From contig JAPDNP010000010.1 in NCBI GenBank assembly GCA_025989215.1, forward strand, positions 51,064-115,063: a stretch of 64,000 nt of DNA, in the 5' to 3' direction. Below, piece by piece: positions 24,774-32,524 of the stretch. This DNA is from Neisseriaceae bacterium JH1-16. Lineage in GTDB: Bacteria > Pseudomonadota > Gammaproteobacteria > Burkholderiales > Chromobacteriaceae. Position 1 is the first letter of the stretch, and the number at the start of each line of letters is the position of its first letter. The notes beneath the pieces were generated by a model that saw only the letters and a program-made list of their open reading frames with translations, searched no databases and was not told the origin of the DNA. Both the position numbers and the translations under genes were made by a program.

Positions 24774-26552
24774 ATGTCAACATACAAGATAGAACAAGAT
24801 GCTGGCGGGAAAACCGGCAACAAACCTGTTACCCGCTATGATGACTTGGTAAAGCATCACCCCAGATCTGGCAAGGAAAGCGGTCGTAGTTACAAAACGA
24901 CCCATGGGAAATTAGAAGAGATTTCTTCTGAAAACAAGAACAATATCAAGAAAGACTTCATTCTTACCGACGACAAAGGCAGTAGAAATGTTCTTGTTCC
25001 ATCTCCTGTAAATGGATATGCAACTTACGACAAAAACTACGGAACAATCAACATATACGATAAAGAGAAAGGCAAAGACAAGGTATTACTTGCAAAGCTG
25101 CACCATATCAAGCCAGGCACGGCAACTTTCACAAATGGTACCAAAGTTGAGTATGGCCAAGGATTAGGCGTTCAGCATGGCACCGGAAAATATGGGGAAA
25201 AAAAGTACGACATTCACTCTCATGTAGAAACGGATGAAGAAACTTATAGAAAATATATTTCTGACATTACATCGGGAAAGATACCCCTCAGCTATCCAGT
25301 AAATACAAGTAAAACCCATTCAAATACTGGAGCTGGAGCTGGAGCTGGAGCTGGAGCTGGAGCTGTGGAAAAATCTCACCAAAAAAAAGAAGCCAACCAC
25401 AAAAATAAATCAGAAATCGACAGAATAAAAAACAACAAAGAAATAATAAAAAATCAAGCTATAAATGGCAATGTGCCAGTAAAAGATTTCCTTACCTTTG
25501 CCGACATTGAAACTGGTGGAAATTACCAAGAAAACGCTCACAACAAAAGCACAGGCGCAAAGGGACTATTCCAGTTTGTGCCTAAAACGGCTAAGGCATA
25601 TGGGATAGCAGGAAAGGAATACGACCCAGCCGAGAACACAAAGGCTGCAATCAAGCTATACAAGGATAATTTAAAAACACTAGAAAGAAAAAAGAAGGAA
25701 AACAATCTCGCATACCTATCTGGTGAAACAACACCAAATGGACTCGATCTATACCTAGCCCATCAACAAGGGGCTACAGGTTACTCCAACATACAGAAGG
25801 CAGACGCTGGGCTTCGATCTCTTGATAAGAAAGACAGGAGAAGGATGCTCAACAATTTGCCTACCGATGCAAAATACAAAAAACTTAGCAGTAAGGAACT
25901 AGCAAAAGAATACCTGCAATACTGGCGGGATACTTACAAGGCAAAACAGGAGGCTTTAGAAAAAGAGCTATCCTCTGAAAATAACAGCAACCCAGCCAAC
26001 AAAACAGAAGATAAGTCCCAGCCAACGCAGGATGATATCAAGCTCCGAGCTGAGGCCGACTCTAAAAAAAAGAAAGAAGCTGAGGCAGCTAAAGCCAAGC
26101 AACAAGCCGACGCCGCTGCTCAGAAGAAGAAAGAAACTGAGGCAGCCAAAGCCAAGCAACAAGCCGACGCCGCCGCTCAGAAGAAGAAAGAAACTGAGGC
26201 AGCCAAAGCCAAGCAACAAGCCGACGCCGCCGCTCAGAAGAAGAAAGAAACTGAGACAGCCAAAGCCAAGCAACAAGCCGACGCCGTTGCTCAGAAGAAG
26301 AAAGAAACTGAGGCAGCCAAAGCCAAGCAACAAGCTACGTCCAAACAGGCTCAGACCTCGTCCAATGCCTCCCAATCGTCCGGCCCCGGCAATCTGGATG
26401 CACAGCTGGTTCAGCTGTCGGCCTTGATTAACCAGCTGAGCGCTGCATTGGCTCCTCTCAGCCAACCTATCCAGATCGTCGTCGACGTGCAAAACGGCAA
26501 CATCGTCGCCGCCGTCAACAATGCCAACCAACTCACCGCAAGGAGGAACTGA
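24774..26552 (+). CDS. Chimeric peptidoglycan hydrolase in the tape-measure position
   Basis: A 592-residue protein from ATG 24774; GTG 24684 or TTG 24747 are alternatives. Order: an M23-like peptidase fold (about residues 80-160, SPVNGYATYD to HSH at 148-150); a linker with six GGAGCT repeats (25329-25364, Gly-Ala); a lytic transglycosylase domain with catalytic Glu246 in DIETGGN and STGAKGLFQFVPKTAKAYGI; then a helical stretch of four and a half 19-residue repeats (26091-26332). The last ~70 residues (PIQIVVDVQNGNIVAAVNNA) look like the end of a Mu-type tape measure. Codons are AT-rich up to ~26,030 and host-like after ~26,340, indicating a fusion of foreign DNA to the old tape-measure tail. 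Confidence 0.75.
   Translation: MSTYKIEQDAGGKTGNKPVTRYDDLVKHHPRSGKESGRSYKTTHGKLEEISSENKNNIKKDFILTDDKGSRNVLVPSPVNGYATYDKNYGTINIYDKEKGKDKVLLAKLHHIKPGTATFTNGTKVEYGQGLGVQHGTGKYGEKKYDIHSHVETDEETYRKYISDITSGKIPLSYPVNTSKTHSNTGAGAGAGAGAGAVEKSHQKKEANHKNKSEIDRIKNNKEIIKNQAINGNVPVKDFLTFADIETGGNYQENAHNKSTGAKGLFQFVPKTAKAYGIAGKEYDPAENTKAAIKLYKDNLKTLERKKKENNLAYLSGETTPNGLDLYLAHQQGATGYSNIQKADAGLRSLDKKDRRRMLNNLPTDAKYKKLSSKELAKEYLQYWRDTYKAKQEALEKELSSENNSNPANKTEDKSQPTQDDIKLRAEADSKKKKEAEAAKAKQQADAAAQKKKETEAAKAKQQADAAAQKKKETEAAKAKQQADAAAQKKKETETAKAKQQADAVAQKKKETEAAKAKQQATSKQAQTSSNASQSSGPGNLDAQLVQLSALINQLSAALAPLSQPIQIVVDVQNGNIVAAVNNANQLTARRN
25329..25364 (+). repeat. Six tandem GGAGCT units
   Basis: Six perfect copies of a 6-base unit encode an Ala-Gly run in the linker between the two wall-hydrolase domains. 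Slippage would change linker length without breaking the frame. Confidence 0.9.
26091..26332 (+). repeat. 57-base tandem repeats encoding a helical linker
   Basis: Units begin with AAAGCCAAGC at 26091, 26148, 26205, 26262 and 26319, exactly 57 bases apart, and encode KAKQQADAAAQKKKETEAA with few changes (T for A, V for A). The product is charged and helical, like a coiled-coil spacer or tape-measure rod. Confidence 0.93.
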
Positions 26553-26553
26553 T

Positions 26554-27791
26554 ATGAGCTGGCTCACCCAATTACAGGGCGCCTCGTTCCGCGGCGTGCG
26601 CTTCGACTGCCAGGACACCAGCGATTCGACACAGCGCGACACCGCCAGCCACGAATACCCGTACCGCGACGGTGCTGATGTCGAGGATCTGGGCCGCAAG
26701 GCGCGCCAGGTCAAGCTGACCGCGGTGCTGTGGGGACAAGACTACGAACGCCGCCTGCGCCGGCTGATCGCCGCGCTCGACCAGCCCGGTTACGGCGAGC
26801 TGGTGCACCCGGTGTTCGGCTCGATGCGCCGCGCCCAGCTGACCGATTACCAGATCAGCCACGACGCCGAGACGCCCGATCACTGCACGGTGACGATGAA
26901 CTTCGTCGAGGCCACCCCGGCCGACCCGCTGTTCCTGCTGCAGCTGCCGCAGCAGTTGGCCGAAGCACTGGCCCAGCTGTCCAAACTGGCGCGCGAGCTC
27001 GGCATCGAGGCCTTTGCCGAGGCACTCGATGCGCTACGCAACGCGCGCGACTCTTGGCACTACGCCAAGTGCTGGTCGGCACGCTCAACTCGCTGCGCCG
27101 CCTGCTGCCGGGCTCGCTGATCGGCGCACTCGACCCGCTGGTCGCGCCACGTGGTTTCGCCGGCGACATCGTTGCGCTGCTGCAGAACGTCGCCGCCCAA
27201 CCGCGCTTTGCCGAGGTAGGCCGCCAGTCCGACTGGCGCACCCTGGTCAGCACGCTGGGGACCCTGAGCAGCCTGGCCGACCAGGTGGCCAGCGGCGCGG
27301 TCGGCGGCGATGCCCAGAGCACCGCCCAGCCGATTCCGGCCCAGGCCGACGATGTCGCCCGGCTCGGTGCTCTGCTGAAGCTGGTAACGGCCACCACGCT
27401 GGCCGACACCGCCGCAGCACTGTTGACCGAAGAGGCCAAGGCACCAAGCCGCTCGCCGCAGGATATCGAGGTGATCACCGACGATGTGCGCGCCGCGCTG
27501 CAAGGTGCGCTGCAGGCCTATCGTGATCGCTACCCGGTCGAGGCGGCGCGGCCGGTGACCGAGGCGCTGAAGGACGTCGCGCTCGGCCTGCAGAACGCCG
27601 CGATCGCACTGATCGATGCTCGCCCGCCGCTGATCACCCGCCGCGTAGAGGCGGCCAGCAATCTGCGCCTGCTCGCCTATCGCTGGTATGGCGATGCCGA
27701 ACGCGCCGCCGAACTGGCTCGCCTCAACCCGCAACTGGCCAACCCCAACACCCTACAAGCCGGAGACCTGCTGAATGCTTATGCCCGCTAA
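26554..27791 (+). pseudogene. Mu gp43-like DNA circularization/tail protein, frameshifted
   Basis: The first part from ATG 26554 (MSWLTQLQGASFRGVRFDCQ, preceded by AAGGAGG) is the N-terminal domain of the gp43 (gpN) family, a tail-tip/baseplate component. After Asp at 27049-27051 the frame changes. The continuation LALRQVLVGTLNSLRRL runs in the frame two bases later (from 27054) to the stop at 27791, with the family's C-terminal part (RWYGDAERAAELARLNPQLA). One base is missing near 27052-27053. Either the gene is broken or this is a sequence error; the rest of both halves is well kept. It overlaps gp44 by 17 bases. Confidence 0.8.
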
Positions 27792-28866
27792 CACCGACCG
27801 GCAGCCGAAGCAGGACCCGAACCGGGTCAGCCTGCTGATCGGCGGCCGCGTCCATCGCGACTGGAGCAGCTATAGAATCGACTCCAGCCTGACCGAACCG
27901 GCCGATGCCTGGCAGGTGACACTGGGCCTGCCCGGCGGCCAGTTTCCGCCACAGGTGGCGCCGGGCGCACCGGTCGAGGTGCGGGTCGGCGCCGACACCG
28001 TAATGACCGGCCGCATCGACGAAGTCCGCCACAGCATCCAGCGCGGCCAGCACAGCCTGGAGATCAACGGCCGCGACGGCGCCGCCGTCCTGCTTGAATG
28101 CAGTGCACCGCAGCTCAACGGTCGCCGCGCGGCGCTGTCCGAGGCACTAGCCAGCCTGGCGCGCCCGCTTGGCCTGAGCAAGGTCGAGTTGCGCAGCACC
28201 AACGACCCGCAACTCGACAAGGTCGACATCGAACCGGGGGCCACCGCCTGGGAGGTGATCGCCCGGCTGGCCAAGGCCCAGGGTCTGTGGCCGTGGTTCG
28301 AGCCGGATGGCACCCTGGTGGTCGGCGGCCCCGACTACGACGCCGCGCCGGTGGCCAGCCTGGTGCTGCACGACAGCGGCGTCGGCAACAACCTGCTGTC
28401 ACTGGAGCAGCGCCGCAGCGTGGTCCGGCGCTACTCGGAGGTGAACGTGCTGGGCCAGAGCCATGGCACCGCCGCCGGCAACGGCGCCAATGCGGTGCAA
28501 GCCACCGTCTACGACCGTTCGGTGGGCTTCTACCGCCCGCTGACCGTAGTAGCCCCCGACGTGGCCAATGCCGAAGCGGCGCAGACCTATGCCGACAAGC
28601 TGGTCAACGACGCGCGGCTGGGTGCGCTGGACCTGAGCGCCAGCGTGGCCGGCCACCGCACCGCCAACGGCTTGCTGTGGCAGCCCGGCCAGCGCATCCA
28701 CCTGGTCAGCGAGCCGCACGACATCGACGCGGTGTTCTTCCTGATGGCGCGACGCTTCCAGGGTGGCCGCGGCCGGGGCACCACCACCACGCTGACGCTG
28801 AAGGAGGACCGGCTGTGGAATCCAGGCGCTGGCGGCAAACAGAAGGAGAAATCGCATGTGGCATGA
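27775..28866 (+). CDS. Baseplate hub protein (Mu gp44/gpP-like)
   Basis: A 363-residue baseplate hub protein of the Mu gpP/P2 gpD group, forming the ring from which the spike projects. Seen features are an N-terminal beta-rich domain (NRVSLLIGGRVHRDWSSYRI), the middle domain WEVIARLAKAQGLWPWFEPDG, and the C-terminal part WQPGQRIHLVSEPHDIDAVF, TTTTLTLKEDRLWNP. GGAG lies 8 bases before ATG 27775; ATG 27781 is an alternative. It overlaps both neighbours. Confidence 0.9.
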   Translation: MLMPANTDRQPKQDPNRVSLLIGGRVHRDWSSYRIDSSLTEPADAWQVTLGLPGGQFPPQVAPGAPVEVRVGADTVMTGRIDEVRHSIQRGQHSLEINGRDGAAVLLECSAPQLNGRRAALSEALASLARPLGLSKVELRSTNDPQLDKVDIEPGATAWEVIARLAKAQGLWPWFEPDGTLVVGGPDYDAAPVASLVLHDSGVGNNLLSLEQRRSVVRRYSEVNVLGQSHGTAAGNGANAVQATVYDRSVGFYRPLTVVAPDVANAEAAQTYADKLVNDARLGALDLSASVAGHRTANGLLWQPGQRIHLVSEPHDIDAVFFLMARRFQGGRGRGTTTTLTLKEDRLWNPGAGGKQKEKSHVA

Positions 28867-29482
28867 CGTGGACCGACGCATCCAACGCGCGCTGAACGGC
28901 GTACGCCAAACCTTTCGCGGCGTGCTCGCCCAGGTCAACAGCCAGAGCCCGGTGCAACTGGTGCAAACCGATGCGCTAGCCGGCGAGCGACTGCAGGACA
29001 GCGAGCTGTTTCAGCACTATGGCTTCACCTCCACCCCGCTGCCGGGCACGATGGCGGTGGTGCTGCCGCTGGGCGGCCAGACCAGCCACGGCATCGTGGT
29101 GGCCACCGAGCACGGCAGCTACCGGCTCAAGGCGCTGCAACCGGGCGAGGTGGCGCTCTACACCGACGAGGGCGCCAAGATCGTGCTCAAGCGCGGCCGG
29201 GTGATCGAGACCGAGTGCGACGTGTTCCGGGTGAACTGCAAGAGCTGGGAAGTAAACGCGTCGAGCAAGGCGGCGTTCACCACCCCGCAGCTGACGGCCA
29301 GCGCCGAGCTGGTCGCGCAGGGCCAGATCAGCGGCAACGGCGGGATGGCGATCCAGGGTGGCAGCGGTGCGAAGGTGACCGGCAGCCTGACCACCAGCGG
29401 CGACGTGGTGGCCGGCGGCAAGAGCCTGATGAACCACACCCATCCGGGCGACTCGGGCGGGGTGACCGGGCCGCCGCGCTAG
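28856..29482 (+). CDS. Baseplate spike protein (Mu gp45/gpV-like)
   Basis: A 208-residue spike protein that pierces the target outer membrane. The N-terminal OB-fold part (LQDSELFQHYGFTSTPLPGT) is followed by a repetitive beta-helix region and the tip GKSLMNHTHPGDSGGVTGPP, whose HxH residues bind iron in Mu and P2 spikes. AAGGAG gives the ribosome site; the start lies inside the end of gp44. A strong terminator follows, closing the tail unit. Confidence 0.93.
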   Translation: MWHDVDRRIQRALNGVRQTFRGVLAQVNSQSPVQLVQTDALAGERLQDSELFQHYGFTSTPLPGTMAVVLPLGGQTSHGIVVATEHGSYRLKALQPGEVALYTDEGAKIVLKRGRVIETECDVFRVNCKSWEVNASSKAAFTTPQLTASAELVAQGQISGNGGMAIQGGSGAKVTGSLTTSGDVVAGGKSLMNHTHPGDSGGVTGPPR

Positions 29483-29510
29483 GCGCTGGTTTAAGAGAAA
29501 GCAATGCCCC

Positions 29511-29547
29511 AAGGTTGGCCGAACAGCGCGTTCGGCCAACCTTTTAT
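29511..29547 (+). terminator. Terminator built from two inverted uptake-like words
   Basis: A 13-bp perfect stem, AAGGTTGGCCGAA (29511-29523) and TTCGGCCAACCTT (29531-29543), loop 7, followed by TTATT. Both arms contain the dispersed word. It closes the unit that starts at copy B. Confidence 0.88.
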
Positions 29548-29730
29548 TCATGCAGCGATCCGAGCGACGGCCGGATCGCTGCTGTGCATTTCAACCGCCG
29601 CCAAGCCCTTGGCGCCGTCGCGTGGCCTTGCCACCCTACCGTCCTTTCTGCGACCGCCCACTTGACCAAGTCTGCGCCACAGAATCTTGCCCCCGTCGCC
29701 CCTATCGGCAAAGCCACCCGCCCCCTTCCC

Positions 29731-29775
29731 ACTGACCGCTGCCAACTCAACCCAATCCCGCCCGGCCGCGACAAT
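29731..29775 (+). promoter_or_regulatory. Island promoter-like element, copy C (baseplate unit)
   Basis: ACTGACCGCTGCCAACTC (29731-29748), 22 bases, ACAAT (29771-29775). The gp46 ATG is at 29783, so a start site 7 bases after ACAAT would again give a leaderless message. It lies directly after the uptake-word terminator. Confidence 0.65.
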
Positions 29776-29782
29776 GCGAGCC

Positions 29783-30133
29783 ATGGACGCCTATATCTCC
29801 CCGCTCACCGGCGACTACGCCGGTACCCGTACCGACACCCTGGCCAACGCGGTCTACCTGCGGCTGATGACGCCGCTGGGTAGCTGGTGGGCCGATCCGG
29901 GTCTCGGCTCCCGACTGCACGAACTCACCCGCGAAAAAGACCTCGCCCGCGTCGCCGTGCTGGCCCGCCAGTACTGCGAGCAGGCGCTGGAACCCCTGCT
30001 CGCCGACGGGCGAGCGCGGCGCATCGACGTCAGTGCCGATCGCGACGTCCCCGGCCGGCTGCTGCTGGCCATCGAAGTCGAGGACGCCAGCGGTCGCGTA
30101 CAGCATTTCCAACATCCAGTGAGGGTCGCCTGA
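29783..30133 (+). CDS. Baseplate wedge protein (Mu gp46, gpW/gp25-like)
   Basis: A 116-residue protein of the gp25/gpW baseplate family, which helps start sheath assembly. The beginning MDAYISPLTGDYAGTRTDTL and the mid-part WWADPGLGSRLHELTREKDL fit Mu gp46. Homologues begin with this M-D segment, so ATG 29783 is used rather than 29774. No ribosome site precedes it. It overlaps gp47 as TGATG. Confidence 0.88.
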   Translation: MDAYISPLTGDYAGTRTDTLANAVYLRLMTPLGSWWADPGLGSRLHELTREKDLARVAVLARQYCEQALEPLLADGRARRIDVSADRDVPGRLLLAIEVEDASGRVQHFQHPVRVA

Positions 30134-31209
30134 TGCCGTTTGCCATTCCCCCGTACACCAGCCTGCGTGACACGCTGCTGCGCGATCTGAAAAACCAGTT
30201 GCCCGACGCCGACATCGGCCCGGACAGCGATTTCTTTGTCCGCGCCAGCGCCACCGCCAACGCGGTGGAGGGCCTGTACCAGCACCAGTCCTGGCTGGTG
30301 CGGCAGATCTTCCCCGACAGCGCCGACCGCGACTATCTCGAGCTGCACGCCCGGGTGCGCGGCCTGGCCCGCAAGCCGGCGGTGGCCGCCCAGGGCACGC
30401 TGCGCCTTAATGGCACCCCGGGCGCCAAGGCGCCGGCAGGCATCGCCGCCAAGCTCGGCAGCCAGCGTTACACCACCAGCGCGGCCGCCACGCTCGATGC
30501 TGCCGGCAGCGCCGTGGTCACCGCCCAGGCAGATCTCGCCGGCGTGGCCGGCAATGCCGACCCGGACAGCCCGCTCGACCTCACCGCCGCCCCGGCCGGC
30601 TTCGCCAGCCAGGCCCGCATCGTGGCGATGAGCGGCGGGGTCGACGAGGAGTCCGACGCCGAGCTGCTAGCGCGCCTGCTGGAGCTGATCCGCCGCCCGC
30701 CGGCCGGCGGCAACCGCGCCGACTACCGCCGCTGGGCGCTGGAAACCCCCGGCGTGTCGGCCGCCTACGTCTACCCGCTGCGCCGCGGCCTCGGCACCGT
30801 CGACGTGGTGGTCACCGCCGCCGGCGACCTGCCATCGCCGGCCACCCTCGCCGCCGTGCAGGCCCACATCGACGAGCTGCGCCCGGTCACCGCCAAGAAC
30901 TGCCTGGTGCTGGCCCCCACCCCGAAAGTGGTCGACGTCGCCGTCAACGTCGAGCTGTCCGGCCTGACCCTGGCCGCCGCCCAGGCGCAGATCGCCGCCG
31001 GTCTCGCCGACTACTTCACCCAGCTCGCCCCCGGTGACTCCGCCATCCGCAGCCGCCTGGAGGCACTGGTGTCGGACATCAGCGGCGTGGTCGACCGACA
31101 GCTGCTGCAGCCTTCGGCCAACGTCAAGCCGGTCAGCGATGAAACCAAGGTCGAATGGGTGCGGCTGGGTCGGGTGACGGTCAGCCTGATCCCCAAGGAG
31201 GACAAGTGA
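30133..31209 (+). CDS. Baseplate J-like protein (Mu gp47)
   Basis: A 358-residue baseplate wedge protein. The N-terminal half has FAIPPYTSLRDTLLRDLKNQ and DRDYLELHARVRGLARKPA. The central Baseplate_J region has GGVDEESDAELLARLLELIRRPPAGGNRADYRRWAL, the strongest family signature. A C-terminal repeat follows. It links wedge and hub and controls sheath firing. The start overlaps the gp46 stop (TGATG) and the end overlaps gp48. Confidence 0.95.
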   Translation: MPFAIPPYTSLRDTLLRDLKNQLPDADIGPDSDFFVRASATANAVEGLYQHQSWLVRQIFPDSADRDYLELHARVRGLARKPAVAAQGTLRLNGTPGAKAPAGIAAKLGSQRYTTSAAATLDAAGSAVVTAQADLAGVAGNADPDSPLDLTAAPAGFASQARIVAMSGGVDEESDAELLARLLELIRRPPAGGNRADYRRWALETPGVSAAYVYPLRRGLGTVDVVVTAAGDLPSPATLAAVQAHIDELRPVTAKNCLVLAPTPKVVDVAVNVELSGLTLAAAQAQIAAGLADYFTQLAPGDSAIRSRLEALVSDISGVVDRQLLQPSANVKPVSDETKVEWVRLGRVTVSLIPKEDK

Positions 31210-31844
31210 GACATCGCGACCTGCTCACCCTGTTGATGCCGCCCGGCAGCTACGCCCCCGGCGCCCCGCGCCTGGCGGCGGAACTGGGCGCCGACGGCAA
31301 CGCGCTCGACACCAGCGCCGCCAACCTGGCCCGCGCCAAGGGCGCCCTCACCCCGTTCTTCGCCGAACAGCTGCTACCTGAATGGGAGCGCGTCTGCGGC
31401 CTCAGTCCCACCGCTGACGCCACCTACCAGGCGCGCCAGCAAGGAGTGCTGGCCAAGTTGGCCGAAACCGGCGGCCTGTCCATCCCCTACTTCATCCGCC
31501 TCGCCGCCGGCCTCGGCTACACCATATCCATCGACGAACCGCAACCCTACCGCGCCGGCATCAACCGCGCCGGCGAGCGCCTGCAGGTCGCCGAGATCCT
31601 GTGGGTGTGGCGCGTGGTGGTGCGCGGCCGCGCGGTGCGCGCCTACCGCTTCCGCGCCGGCCAGAGCGCCGCCGGCGAGCGGCTCACCCAGTTCGGCGAC
31701 CCGGTGATCGAGAATATCTTCAATGCCCTGAAACCGGCCCACACCTGGTGCAGCTTCATCTACCCAGAGGACGCAGAGCGCCTGACCGAAACAGGTGAAC
31801 TACGCCTGACCGAATCGAACGAGACTCGCTACACCGACCTCTAG
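31206..31844 (+). CDS. Mu gp48-like tail protein (DUF2313)
   Basis: A 212-residue protein with GTG start at 31206 (overlapping the gp47 stop, after AAGGAGG). The body has FFAEQLLPEWERVCGLSPTA, YQARQQGVLAKLAETGGLSI and the end ENIFNALKPAHTWCSFIYPE, all typical of DUF2313 (Mu gp48), which connects baseplate wedge and fibre. The last residues contain a repeated ERLTETGELRLTESNE segment. Confidence 0.9.
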   Translation: MRHRDLLTLLMPPGSYAPGAPRLAAELGADGNALDTSAANLARAKGALTPFFAEQLLPEWERVCGLSPTADATYQARQQGVLAKLAETGGLSIPYFIRLAAGLGYTISIDEPQPYRAGINRAGERLQVAEILWVWRVVVRGRAVRAYRFRAGQSAAGERLTQFGDPVIENIFNALKPAHTWCSFIYPEDAERLTETGELRLTESNETRYTDL

Positions 31845-32050
31845 CCGGAGGGCTTCACGAAACGGATTGACACCGACAACAGTCCGGACCACGACGACCG
31901 CGCCCCTGGCGCTGGATATACAACCCCACCTGGTTTCCACCGTTTTCCATAACGCAGTACAGAACGAAATCGTCGTGATGATCGAGACCGCAGAATGATC
32001 AGAAAGGAACGCATGCAAACAAGGATTCTGACCAATAAGGAGAAAGCAAC

Positions 32051-32524
32051 ATGGCTGGCGTAAAAATTTCCGACCTGCCCGTGGCAACCACACTGGAGGA
32101 CTCAGCGCTGTTTGAGGCAGTCATCAACGGCCGCAACAGCAAGATCACCGCTGCGCAGCTGATGGCCGAACTGGCCCGCCTGATGCTGCGCGATCCGGTC
32201 ATGTTCCGGGCCGGGCTGGTCGAAACCGTGGCAACGGTGCAAGACGCCACAGTCCGGCCTCTGCTCGGCAGCCTGCATGTGCTGACGCCGACCGCCAACA
32301 CCACCTTGACCTTTGCCACGATCGAGACGCCCGGCGGCGTGGCGTCGTTTTCGCTGGAGGTCCGTAACGGTGGTACGCCGCGCACCCTCATGTGGCCGTC
32401 GAGCGTCCGCTGGCCCGACGGCGTGGTACCTAGCCCCTGCGCAGCAATCGACGTCTACAGCTTCTACACCAACAACAGTGGCGCCACCTGGCGCGGTGCA
32501 CTTGTAGCGAGTTATTTGTCATGA
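32051..32524 (+). CDS. Small fibre-associated protein
   Basis: A 157-residue protein beginning MAGVKISDLPVATTLEDSALFEAVINGRNSKIT, the adaptor-like start (KISDLP.... D.A.F) found in many phage tail fibre and spike proteins that attach to the baseplate. The second half is beta-rich with no known enzyme motif. It has a good ribosome site (AAGGAG) and overlaps the 988-residue gene as ATGA, so the two are translated together and may form one spike. Confidence 0.65.
   Translation: MAGVKISDLPVATTLEDSALFEAVINGRNSKITAAQLMAELARLMLRDPVMFRAGLVETVATVQDATVRPLLGSLHVLTPTANTTLTFATIETPGGVASFSLEVRNGGTPRTLMWPSSVRWPDGVVPSPCAAIDVYSFYTNNSGATWRGALVASYLS

Noticed and set aside
26091..26332. Possible CRISPR array (regular 57-base repeats)
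   Set aside because: Repeats are directly adjacent with no spacers, are in frame and encode a helical linker; no cas genes.
27040..27060. Programmed ribosomal frameshift in gp43
   Set aside because: Programmed shifts in Mu-like tails occur in gp41, not gp43, and there is no slippery heptamer at this place.
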